64,000 nucleotides of DNA from Sipunculus nudus (Eukaryota > Annelida > Sipuncula > Golfingiida > Sipunculidae), in contig CM049307.1 in assembly GCA_026874595.1 (NCBI GenBank), positions 44,088,362 through 44,152,361 on the forward strand. Reading direction: 5' to 3'. The notes under the pieces are model-generated. The model made no database searches. It saw only the letters and a program-made list of their open reading frames with translations, and was not told the DNA's origin. Positions within the stretch are counted from its first letter, which is position 1; every line of letters starts with the position of its first letter. Positions 33,948 through 44,143 of the stretch are shown here, in pieces. The translations under genes were made by a program, and so were the position numbers.

Positions 33948-34478
33948 TTTATTTGCTTCACGGCTTGGCTTTGGATACTTGCTGTCACTGAAAACAGTAG
34001 GAGAAAGAAATTATACATTTCATCATCATGTTAAAGAAGGAATTCTGTTCATGCTGGAAACTAAATCTATATTAAGTATAAAACTGTAGCATGATGAAGT
34101 CAATAAAACAAGGAGCTCTTTCACAGGGTCAGCATCACCAGTCAATGGTAGACATTTCATCCTCAGTCTCCATATCATAAGGTCTTCCATGTCTTGAAGT
34201 CTGAATAATATGCAGGGCAAGGAGGCAAAGGTTCAACTGAACAAAAACAACTAAAAACTCATGTGCCCTGGTTAAATGATAAATATCACAGAATGGCACA
34301 GTAGATTGAAACAAGAAGGTCAAAGGACCGCTCATGGCAGTGACCATTGTCCACATATCCTTTCACTTCCAGTTTCCTGTGGCTGCACAGTGTAGCATGA
34401 GCACTATAAAGTCAGCACAAAACAGCTTTGGGGACCCATAAACAGATATAAGACAAGTATCATAAACAGTAAGGAGGT
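33948..34478 (-). other. DYDC1: 3' UTR of the DYDC1-like gene
   Basis: Sequence after the stop on the - strand. AATAAA candidates, read on the - strand, occur at 33948-33953 and further down at 33611-33616. Which one is used cannot be seen. Confidence 0.5.
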
Positions 34479-34649
34479 TTATGCATTAGATTCCTCTTTA
34501 GGTTCCTCTGTGTGTTCTTCTGTGGTTTCCTCAGTGGCGCCCTCTGCCGGGGCTTCTGCAGCCTTGCCGTCCTCTGCTGCTGGTTCGTCTGTCGTCTCAG
34601 CGGCTGCTGGTTGCTCCTCCTCTGCCGGCTTTTCAGCTGCTGCCTCAGC
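34479..34649 (-). CDS. DYDC1: DYDC1-like, coding exon 4 (last)
   Basis: 57 codons including the TAA stop, after an acceptor ending TTAATGCAG on the - strand. It encodes a low-complexity Ala/Glu/Pro/Thr tail ending EEPKEESNA. High GC content compared with the surrounding introns supports coding status. Confidence 0.8.
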   Translation of the reverse strand, partial: AEAAAEKPAEEEQPAAAETTDEPAAEDGKAAEAPAEGATEETTEEHTEEPKEESNA

Positions 34650-37600
34650 CTGCATTAACAGGTTTATTGAACCTTATGTTTTAAAATAGTTAAGTCATAC
34701 TGTGGCATAAATTAAATTTAATATGCAATTTTTTTCTAGATAACCTAAGCTTGCTGTGAGGTTATTTCCACAATTTCTTGAACTGCCGACTTTATGTATT
34801 CTACAGTAAATTATAACACATAGCAAAGGTATGATTACACATATCTACCCTCATACAGTGATGCTCTCTAAATATTATTATTTCAGTTTTACAAATAAAA
34901 AATAATTTAATACTGATATTAAACTCAATGTTATAGATAATATTGAAATAGAATCTAGTAAGGAATCAATACAACTCTTATTCCATGTATATAGAGAGGC
35001 TCCATACACTTTTAAAATAGGATTTAAAAAAATCAAATATAATATATAGTGCAACCATGAGCCCATTAAGTGTTGATTAGGCAGCGGATTAAGAATAAAG
35101 ATTAAGTCTGTCAGAAATGAGATTTCCGGTATATATGTATACATATGTACAATAAATAACAAAGCCATATTACAACTGACTTAACTGAAATTCACAGGCT
35201 GAAATGCACACTTCAAGCATTTAACTCTTAATTATTTCTGAGGCCAAATTTTGCAGGTAATTATCCAGACTGACATTCACAAATCAAGTCTTGCAATAAT
35301 TATTAGCCAACTACCAAAATTATAAGCAAATATACAGCATACAGTCAGGTCAGATCCATGCAAAAGAGGTATTCTAATTATATCTATTTGTAAGTGTGAT
35401 TATGGGCAACATTTAAGTAATCTGGCTTAAATAATCTGTATAATTCTATAAATTCCTGTTTACTAATCTATTTGAATCATCCTCATGAATGTGACAGGAC
35501 ATTTATAAATATAAAATTATTTTTAAAAGAGAGATATTTTACAAAGAAGGTACATAAATTGGCAAAGAAGGTACATCTAAATTCTACAGTGTGACTATAT
35601 AAAACTACAGGAATCTGGTTAATTCTGAAAGCTCATAACTTTTATGCCATAGTGTCAAAGAAAAATATAAAGAAGAACCCCTAGCTAGCTTGAACTGAAA
35701 ATTTTCAAATAAAAACAAAATGCAGACAGCTTTTTCTATATCTACAAATACCTTAGAAATAATTTATAAATGGTATGTGGCTAAGATCAGCCTCACACCC
35801 AAAATAAAGGCGCAAGGAAATTCACACCTGAAGCACAGGTGAGAGGAAAATCACACTTGAAATACAGGTGTAAGGAAATTCACACCTGAAATATAAAGAA
35901 ATTCATACCTGATATATAGGCATAAGAAAATTAACATATGAGATATGGATAATGTATGTATCTACAAGCAAAACCAAGGAAACATGATTAATAATGACAA
36001 TAAGAAAGAGTGAAAAATATACATGCAGCAGGTTAATAAATGATGAGTGTGATTGGTAGATCAGAGGAGAACAGCAGTCTCTCATGCAGCAGACTGTGAT
36101 CCTACCAGTGCTGTGTGCAGCTAGAAAAGCAAGTGTACAGCGTCTATGAAGCCCAGGCTACGGCTACCACCTGATGAACATAGTTATACCTCCTGTCCCT
36201 CTGCTTCCCCGCCCTCCCCTTGACCCTCCGGGTCGTCCTCACCCTGCACAGCAATACGGGGGGTCTCTGTAGGCTCCTCCCCCTCAGCGACTGTGGGGAG
36301 GGATGGGGCGCCTGGAAGCTGAGACAGGTCTTTACCCTCCCGGCTGGCTGCCTCCGCTGCTGCAGCCTCCTCCTCTGCCTGATAACAGGAGCCATTCCAT
36401 TCACAAAGATGTACAATCCCATGATATATCCAATTAGATAATAGAAATGCTCAGTCTCATTTAATATTACAGAAATGTTGCGGGCCTTATAAATATATTC
36501 CACCCCCCCCCCACTCCCATATGAATATATGCTTGATATATGCATGCCTGATAAAGCTGTGTTTCCATTCATCCGTAAATCTCATAAGTCTCGTATGCAA
36601 AAAATTGGATCCCTCTTTTTAAGATGAACTGTTTCCATATGTACATTTTAACGTGCTCCGCATGCGTATCCGCAAAAACGGACAGCCTCGAAACCGATCG
36701 GTGAGCGATTCATCTGTTTCACGGATTGCAAAAATGCCTACATTTCCCAACAGTGCCCCGGGGCCATGTATTGACCTTCTTTCTGCCTGTTGTCCTTGCA
36801 GTTTCAAAAGAGGCATGTGAAAGGGTATCCACAAGAAAAACTTACACACTTATGGAAACAGTTTTTGTGGACTGCACACTATAGAACGTACGTACTTCTT
36901 TTGCGAATACGATTTTTGCGGATACATGGAAACACAGCTTAACCCAGGATGTATACTTAGTCGGTTTCATTCCAAGGCTTTATGACATCCAAAGGAAATT
37001 AAACGTAATGATGTACACCTAAGTTTCTGAGAGGACTTAAAACAAGTGGATAGGTATTATTTCATCACTTTGTATAGACCATTCAATTCCTAATCTATGG
37101 TAAAAAGACCTACTTTACCATACTACAAAATTACTAGGTACAGTAAATAAGAGGGTGGATGTAATGAATACATGTATATGATTTTTTTCAAAGTACTGGG
37201 AGTGGGCAGATATGGCAATGTGATTTTACTTTTGTTTAATGGACATGTTATATTATGATAATACCAGTGAATGAGAAGAAATACTAAAGACATGAGGAAT
37301 ACTTGTTTACCAATGGGTGCAGCATCCATAATATTAATAAGCAACAAATAATTAGTCATGGAAAATTACATGATTTCTGCTGTACATGAAAAAAAAAACA
37401 GCAAAAGATTTGTCACTTTTTTCAGTGTAAGAATTTAAGGCAGAATTCAAAGGAGTAACTGTAGTAATACTTCCGCAATACTGAGAAATGGTCTCCTGAT
37501 TGGTGGAATATTATCATAATTTAATTGACTTGAAACAATAACACAATATGGATATGACAATATGCATTCAGCATGATGTATGTAGTTATTTGATTCCTAA

Positions 37601-39298
37601 AAAAACCCACTGTGGTCAGGTCCTCTCCTGTTTTTGTCATTGATATCTCTCCTGTCTAAAAGCATGTGTGCCAACAATTGGGTGTCAAATCTTGTGTGTG
37701 CATGAACCTTTGAGTCACAAGCAACAAGTGTCAAAATTACAAACATTACCACAAAGATAATCCACAAAAAGATAAAACAACAATTACTGAATACATCCAA
37801 GCTCGTGTGATTTCATTTGATTAAATATGCAACAAGCATAAGTGACAAGCATTCATTAATAATACAAATACACTGCAATAGTTTCAATATTGTTAGTGAA
37901 AGACTAGGATCAGATAGCATACAACTATTGCCTAATATGTATCACAATTACATAATTGAATTTTCCATTTATATCTTGTGAAAATTATTTTGAATAAAAA
38001 TGTGGATATAAAATAAACATAAAAAACTGTTTAATTAAGCTGAGCTTTTAATAATAATTCACATATACAAATTACAATATCTGGCCTGTTTTTATGCAAG
38101 TGATAACTATGGCCTTTGAGTAAGTGAATTTATACTGATCAGTGTTTCAATATCTTCCCATTAGCATTTCAAACTTCTGACCAGTGTTCCAAATTCTTCT
38201 GGAGAAGATATGAGAGAATTCTTTTCAAACTCACTCCACATAAGCTAATACAACCATGATTTTTTAGGGAGACTGATAATTTTTATAGTTGGGAGCTATC
38301 TCAAATTTACTATATAAAAATTTGGGTCACTGAATGCGATATTCAGATATTTAGATTTTTTACTGGTCATTTACCAGAATACAATATCTCTGAAGATAAT
38401 CTTTGTCAAAGGACTATTAAGATTTTTTAAATAATATCAACTGTCCATCTATAATTTAAGCAATTATAACATCTGTACCATTTACTATTATTCTGGGACA
38501 CCTATTACTATGTTAGATTATCAAACACACTTCAGCAACCTCACACGTTTTTCCTTACCTTCTTCCTCTCCGCAGCTTCCTTGGCCAGCTTCTCTCGCTC
38601 TTCCTTCATCTTAGCCAGACGTTCCTGCTGCAGCTCGTACTCTGCCTGTTCTTTTTTCAGCTGCTCTGCTTTTTTTGCTTCCTGATTTTGCAATAATACA
38701 ATCATGTATCTTTTATAAATTAACATCAACCTTACTTTGTCCATTGATCAGATAATTTATCTCTGTGAGGATCTAGTTTATACTTCCAAATTCAATATTA
38801 AATTAAAACCACGCCGCATGTTAGACCTTTAATAATCTTTTGCATTACCAGATCTAAATTATTCTAGTCTATGACAAATATTCATGATTAGAAATCAAAT
38901 TTTCTCCTTATATTTATATAATTTTAGTGTTTCTAAAGGCCATTACAAACAATGTTCCCAAATGAAATGGTAAAATAATTTATTTAAAGCTGCTCATTAT
39001 TTTTTTGTCCCACAATTATGAAAGACAACATCATGTCTCACGCATTTGCCCTTTAAGTACAGCCATAAGATGTATTTACTGGTTGGAAGCAGAATTGCTG
39101 GTATTCATATCTGCTTTTGACAGATTCCTTCAAATCAATTAGTTCGCTTACCTCTGTTTGGTATTCCTGGTTCTCTATGTACTTGTATAACCACTGAGAC
39201 ATGAATTCTATTGGGTCATGTGGCCTCTTTAAAGAAATTTCTGTCAGGCATTCTGTCAGACAGGAACCAAAGTGGCGTTTGAGGTATTCAGTGTCCAT
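34479..39298 (-). CDS. DYDC1: DYDC1/2-like DPY30-domain protein (four coding exons, 209 aa)
   Basis: Gene model on the - strand joining 39298-39152, 38681-38559, 36378-36190 and 34649-34479. The exon lengths (147, 123, 189, 171) are all multiples of three, every junction is phase 0, and each has GT/AG ends. The result is 209 residues. Residues 1-49 carry the DPY30 dimerisation motif (YLKRHFGSCL, RPHDPIEFMSQWLYKY), 50-90 a Lys/Glu/Gln-rich coiled coil, 91-153 a linker with GAPSLPTVAEGEEP, which resembles the GAPNL...EEP element I recall in DYDC1, and 154-209 an Ala/Glu/Thr-rich acidic tail. The family is linked to cilia, sperm and radial-spoke-type structures. The acidic tail makes it longer than the about 177-residue mammalian proteins. 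It is divergently arranged with SPMIP2, consistent with a ciliary role. DYDC1 versus DYDC2 is not resolved. Confidence 0.85.
34650..36189 (-). other. DYDC1: DYDC1-like intron 3
   Basis: Intron with GT at the 36189 end and AG at the 34650 end. Around 35820-35935 there is an imperfect tandem repeat of about 30 bp built on CACACCTGAA and CAGGTG. Nothing else is recognised. Confidence 0.7.
36190..36378 (-). CDS. DYDC1: DYDC1-like, coding exon 3
   Basis: 63 codons between an acceptor (GTTATCAG) and a donor (GAG followed by GTATAAC). It encodes AEEEAAAAEAASREGKDL, the GAPSLP element and an acidic Gly/Glu stretch. It is GC-rich against an AT-rich background. Confidence 0.82.
36379..38558 (-). other. 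DYDC1: DYDC1-like intron 2
   Basis: Intron containing the short TIR element at 36554-36940 and a C run near 36503. The remainder is unremarkable AT-rich sequence. Confidence 0.7.
36554..36940. mobile_element. MITE with 15-bp TIRs in a DYDC1-like intron
   Basis: The left end AAGCTGTGTTTCCAT (36554-36568) is the exact reverse complement of the right end ATGGAAACACAGCTT (36926-36940). The similarity continues inward (CATCCG..AAATC against GATTTTTGCGGATACATG). It is 387 bp with no coding capacity. The GTTTCCAT and CCGCA..GGATAC motifs recur inside, as subterminal repeats do. No target-site duplication is clear. Confidence 0.8.
38559..38681 (-). CDS. DYDC1: DYDC1-like, coding exon 2
   Basis: 41 codons. 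The acceptor is CAAAATCAG on the - strand and the donor is AAG followed by GTAAGG. It encodes a continuous charged helix beginning EAKKAEQLKKEQAEYEL and ending EAAERKK, a probable coiled coil that follows the DPY30 motif in this family. Confidence 0.85.
38682..39151 (-). other. DYDC1: DYDC1-like intron 1 (within coding region)
   Basis: A 470-bp intron bounded by GTAAGC and CAG. Nothing else seen. Confidence 0.75.
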
Positions 39299-39300
39299 AG
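39152..39300 (-). CDS. DYDC1: DYDC1-like, first coding exon with DPY30 motif
   Basis: The ATG is at 39298-39296, only two bases after a TTTTTCAG acceptor, so the start codon sits on a downstream exon and a non-coding 5' exon must exist. 49 codons encode MDTEYLKRHFGSCL, RPHDPIEFMSQWLYKY and IENQEYQTE. The pattern D-P-I-E-[YF]-hydrophobic-x-W-hydrophobic-Y is the DPY30 dimerisation helix pair. The donor is GAG followed by GTAAGC. Confidence 0.88.
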
Positions 39301-40864
39301 CTGAAAAAGGAGGTCATCAAATGAAACCACCCAGTAAATCAAGGGTTTCAATACCTAAAAATGTTTGCATGGACAGGGCTTTCAATAGAGAAACAATCTG
39401 AAGAGTCTGGGACACTCAGGCCACTATATTTTTGAGAGTCCCATCTCAATTTGGAGCGTACAAAGGAGAGATGATCAGTATCAAAGTTTGAATGTAAAAT
39501 TGAATATTTTTGTAGTTTCTGTCATCCGGTATCATTATAAGATGAGAAATTGTGTCATTATATGATTTTTTATTAGAATGATTTGTAAGGATCAGTTGTC
39601 AGCGCCATGTTTACAAAACTGACTTTGTGGCTGTTTGTTTAAGGCTGCTGGCAGTGGTCAGCAACTGCTGAGGGCAAAGTTGATCCTGTCTGTCCTGCTG
39701 CCAGAAAATTTCCCATCCCATCAGACACTTGAATCCAAAGGATGGAGTGTTTGAAAGAGATCAGGAGCATTACAGATGCTTACCCCATTATTCCTGTAAG
39801 TCCTGAGTTTATAAACCACATGCATGAATCAAATCAATATGAAGCAACTTCTTCCTGGATCAACTACATATTTAGCATAAAAGACAGTTTCTTATTAACA
39901 AATAATAACTATGCATCTGCATACAAATCAAAATTAACATAAACTTCGGTTAACTCTTTACTTCCTCAAACCTTATGCATGAAAATACCATGAGACTCAC
40001 AGTTCAGAGTTTTATAAATCTTCCAGAGGGAAGGGTGATTTGTAAGACCAATATAATTACATGTATATAATTTTAAATTCTATTTTGCTGCTATCTTGCT
40101 GGTTTAAACTATTATTCACAGAACTTAAAAAAAATGTTTAATAACATGTTCATGGAAGAATTAGATCGTGATGGCCCACAACCAAACTGCCCTGAGACTG
40201 AGGCTTCACTCTAAAATACAAATACAGTTCTGTTTTAGGAAACCTTTCCCTTTATAATAACAAACCAAAACTGGTTTTTGCCGAAAAATGCAAATCCATC
40301 TCCAGGAATATGGAGTCCTGTCACCAGCTAGTCCAGGGAGGACTGCCCGGAGACCACATTGTTGTTATATATATTTTTAAACGCTGACAGCATACCCCAC
40401 GAATACTGGCCTGGGTGCCAGCGGTGTGCAAGCAAATGTAATATTTACATTGGCTCTAGGGCGGTCATAGCTGAGCTGGTATCCGTTTTTCTGGCAATGG
40501 AAACATGGCTATGATAAAATAATCCTAATTTTATAATAGGTCGATGAAGCAGGAAGAAAGTGGGAGCATAGTATGACCTATTAATATAGTCTGTCCCGAG
40601 ATCCTTGTCAGTATGTTTTTCGTGATAGCTATTTTACAAAAATTCTTTACAAATAATTTTTGTTCAAACACATATTTGCAGGTTTCCTGCCAATTTGGTG
40701 TTAAGTAATCAGATATTTATTTCAAAGTATTTAATTTGTGATCCTGTTGATTTCACTAGAATCATTCAGCACATTTACTATGATATTTTGCTCTTGTGTT
40801 TTAACAGCTGCTTTTAATGATATGTGTATACAAAAGTACTTTAATGCAATTTTTAATCCTTTCA

Positions 40865-40957
40865 GTTTGTGTGTTGTAAAGCATTTTAGAGCACTTCGGG
40901 GGATTTTACATTATATAAAATAAAATATTATTAAATTATTATTATTATTATTTAATT
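40865..40957 (+). mobile_element. 3' end of a retroposon with TTA-repeat tail
   Basis: TTGTAAAGCATTTTAGAGCA, then a TATATAAAAT string and (ATT)n. This combination is typical of the 3' ends of CR1/L2-like LINEs and their SINEs (compare GGCGCTATATAAATA plus ATT repeats at 62531). The body is not recognisable. Confidence 0.4.
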
Positions 40958-42337
40958 TTGTTGTTGGACCAAGGATGACGTCTTTCCAATATAGCTGAAC
41001 AGTACGTAGCGTCATGTTGACCCTCTGGCATTACGACCAGATTACTGGCGCCAGAGTGTCATGACATCTATGTCTGAGGATCGCATTATAAGGCCTTATG
41101 AAGATGCAAATATTTTCGTCATTTCTGACAACGCTTTATGGGCTACAGGTACACTGTCAATCAACATAAACCAGACCATTCGTTAGCATTTTTTTGGTAC
41201 TCTCTAATTATACAAAATATGAGCGAGAAAAGTTCCTGTTTAACCCAGCACATTGGTAAACCCCTCGGCATGTTTGTTGAATTTATGACCGCATGAACAC
41301 AAGCATGGCTCGCACAGGTTACATGGTGCAGGCAACTTGCGGGTGACACAGGAAATGACCCGTGTCCATGGAGACTGTGTTTCAGTTTGGGCTGTGAGCT
41401 CACTTGTATACTATTCTGTTTATTCACCATTCTAAGCCTAATATTGAGAATATGGGCTGTTTACCACAATATGAATGCAACCAGATGCAAGACCACTGCG
41501 ATACATTCCTCCATATTACTAGTATCACGACTCGAGTAGGCTTACCAGCCCAATTATCCGATTGCCTACTGAGTTGGGTTGTCACGGCTAAACAGTACGT
41601 TTATCTCCATCAAAGTCTTTCCATGTCTATGGTACCATAATAGAAGAGTGACGTCACACAGACATCACAAAGGTCAGTCACATATGAGTCATGTCACATT
41701 GTCCGTTGTTACCAACTGGGATGGCTGGTTTATTTCTCAGTTCACTGGTGATGAATATGTTGCAAACATTGATGACTGTTCTGTCATATTTTGGATTATT
41801 TGTCTTATAGAAATTCAATTCAAGGTAAGACATTATTTTTTACTCAGGCTGTTGTCAGAATAGCTCCTACGCCCGCTGTGCAAGATATTTGTGAACTATC
41901 TCACAAAGTACTTAACATGTATGAAAAATTAGGCACAACTATAGTTAAACTCATGCACCTCTCTAAGGCATAACATTTGTGTATTCCAAAAACTTTTTTA
42001 TATTTAGCTGCATGTATCTTAATTTTGTCACTTCTTTTTACCTGCCTCTTACTTCTTCATAACCTGAATATTTATCATCATATCGTACATCGGTATACAC
42101 ATATAGCTTGTCAAGACAGTGCGTGACTGATTCTGTAGTTGCTCCACTTATTATCCTAGAAAAACATGCAACACAGGTACTAGAAAAGACAGAGCCACTA
42201 TAGAACGCGGGCTTCGCTTCTATTGAGGAAAATATAAATAAAACTGTCTTCTCTCATTCCCTATTTTAACTCCTACTTTTCCCTGTAGATGTCCCTACAC
42301 TCAACTCTTCCAACATAAACAACTACTAAGCATCAGA

Positions 42338-42413
42338 AGTCGCCTGAATCGGGAATCGAACCTACAATCTCTAGACTAGGAGCCCTACATGCTACTAAGT
42401 GAGCCGTGAGGAC
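42338..42413 (-). pseudogene. tRNA-derived sequence (degenerate tRNA-Arg(CCT)-like or SINE head)
   Basis: On the - strand there is a perfect B box (GGTTCGATTCC), an A-box-like TTAGTAGCATGTAGG upstream, and a CTCCTAG segment placed where an anticodon loop with CCT would fall. The acceptor, T and anticodon stems do not pair properly. I therefore read it as a tRNA-derived SINE head or decayed tRNA, not a functional gene. Confidence 0.4.
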
Positions 42414-43160
42414 GAGATACCAGCAAGAGCGAGTTTTGTTCATTTATATCTGCAATAGAAGCGCCATCTATCGCGAAAATGGGAAACCATTTATTATTTG
42501 AACAGGAAAATTAAGCTTTAGGTGGGGGCTCTGCTCTCCCCACACCCCCGTTCAGACGGGAAACCCAGGTTCCCCGGACCCCTCCTCCTCTAATATAATA
42601 AACTCCAATTATGAGCAAAATTAAATCGAGACTTCTCAGGAAAATAATATGTATCAGCCTTTTTCAGGAAACAATTTATTATGCGACACCCGTTGTGCAT
42701 AAGGTACCGGCAGTAGGCTGAAGCCCGGTTTCTATAGTTCTGCCGAAAAGACAATAGTTATTAGTAATATAGTATTAATCATTATTTAAGAAGACCTTTA
42801 ATTTATTTTTAATTTCAGTACGTGTAGGGCAGTCCTTCACACTCCTTGCTTGGCTGGTTTGTGACAGGTTCCAGTTTTGCTGGAGATGGTAACATGGCTA
42901 GATATATTAAATTTAATGTAAAATCGGTTAATGAACGGTAATAAAGTAGGAGCGTAATGTGACCTATTAGAATTATTTTACAATTATATTGACCTCACAC
43001 TGCAGAGAACTGAAAAGTGGTCATTATTGCTGAGCGATAATAGGGTATTTATCATAATTTATTCTATTTCCAGCCGCATTCTTCTAAAATTCAATCTAAA
43101 TGATGAACCTGACCAGAACAAACCATTGCAGCTATAACAAATATATATGAAACACCATAC

Positions 43161-43205
43161 CTGTGCTCTAATTTGATTAAACAGTAGAAAAACACCAGTT
43201 TCTCT
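43161..43205 (-). other. DYDC1: Candidate non-coding first exon of the DYDC1-like gene
   Basis: On the - strand a strong donor (GCACAG followed by GTATGG) occurs with the exon ending at 43161, directly downstream of the shared promoter. It would splice to the acceptor at 39301. The 5' boundary is a guess. Confidence 0.4.
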
Positions 43206-43221
43206 GGCTGTCACTGCGGCT

Positions 43222-43234
43222 GTTGCTAAGCAAT
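43222..43234 (+). promoter_or_regulatory. X-box-like RFX site 1
   Basis: GTTGCT-A-AGCAAT: two inverted half sites with a one-base spacer, against the RFX consensus GTNRCC-N(0-3)-RGYAAC. One half is off by one base at the end. Confidence 0.5.
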
Positions 43235-43265
43235 CCACACCTCGACCTGAAAACGAGGTTTGGAG

Positions 43266-43279
43266 ATTCCCATGGTGAC
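43266..43279 (-). promoter_or_regulatory. X-box-like RFX site 2
   Basis: GTCACC-AT-GGGAAT on the - strand: the first half fits GTNRCC exactly and the second half has two mismatches. It lies 87-100 bp before the SPMIP2 start codon. Confidence 0.45.
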
Positions 43280-43365
43280 GTTTACATCCGCCATATTGGA
43301 AACTTTCACGTGGTTTGTGTTTATATTTTGAAATCGGAAGGTAGGAACTCGATAATTAACTAAAG

Positions 43366-43495
43366 ATGCCGGGAGAGACGTTATATCTCAACAACACGGC
43401 TGAATCCGAAAGCACGGGTAACGAGTCTGATATATCATGGCTCGTCTCTGCCCACCACACGCAGAGGTTAGGAAATGGAGAAGTTTTATTCACAG
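43366..43495 (+). CDS. SPMIP2: SPMIP2 exon 1 (coding)
   Basis: 130 coding bases from ATG to a CACAG donor followed by GTAAGAG, leaving one base of the next codon. It encodes MPGETLYLNNTAESESTGNE and on to EVLFT; the following Gly is completed by exon 2. Confidence 0.82.
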
Positions 43496-44094
43496 GTAAG
43501 AGCTCCACCTTCTGGCCAAAGTTCTCATCAAAATGGGTGATCACCATTGGCATGGGGCTTCTGTTATTATATAAATTATTTTTTTTGTTGTGATAATTAA
43601 AACTTTGCTACCGATTTAAATGGTTTAATGACATATTGGGAGATTCATCTTTAAATTAAAATACAAGCATTATTTCTGTCATTAAAATATTTTATTCATA
43701 TTATAATACACAAATGCCTATTAATCATTAATGGCCACATATTGTCTGCCTGCATGGCTGCCATCCCGTAAATTTTATATGACATATATTGATATAATGA
43801 TATATATATACAGGGCCATAGCCTGAGCAAAGTTTGAAAGGGGCAGTATTTAATCATACTTTGTCAGAGCGAAGGATAATGAGGGGGCAACGCCCAAAGG
43901 GTGGAGGGTGTGGGAGGGGGAATCCCGGCCCCTCCCATAGTGTTGACATTTTTTTTAAATACATGCTATAAATTGGCATTTCTGTGGGTATTTTTTTTAT
44001 AAAATCAAAAGAAACTTGATTTTTAACTTTTATTAACATGGATCGATTAAGGGTAACTAAGTAATAGTCACCAGTCAAATTTATCTTTCTTGCA

Positions 44095-44143
<49 letters not shown>

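Larger units (their letters stand above)
39301..43160 (-). other. DYDC1: DYDC1-like 5' intron (inferred)
   Basis: Inferred intron between the non-coding 5' exon and the first coding exon. It contains a LINE/SINE-type tail (about 40865-40957) and a tRNA-derived sequence (42338-42413). A frame at 41791-41973 has no recognisable family. Confidence 0.45.
43205..43365. promoter_or_regulatory. Shared bidirectional promoter of DYDC1-like and SPMIP2
   Basis: Sits between divergent genes and is GC-richer than its surroundings. It contains an RFX X-box-like site GTTGCTAAGCAAT (43222-43234), a second X-box-like site on the - strand (GTCACCATGGGAAT, 43279-43266), a YY1-type CCGCCATATTGG (43288-43299) and an E-box CACGTG (43307-43312). 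RFX X-boxes mark promoters of ciliary genes in animals, matching both neighbours. Confidence 0.6.

Noticed and set aside
41791-41973. 60-codon frame with a possible tiny intron before it
   Set aside because: The implied intron would be about 20 bp, and the protein has no recognisable family.
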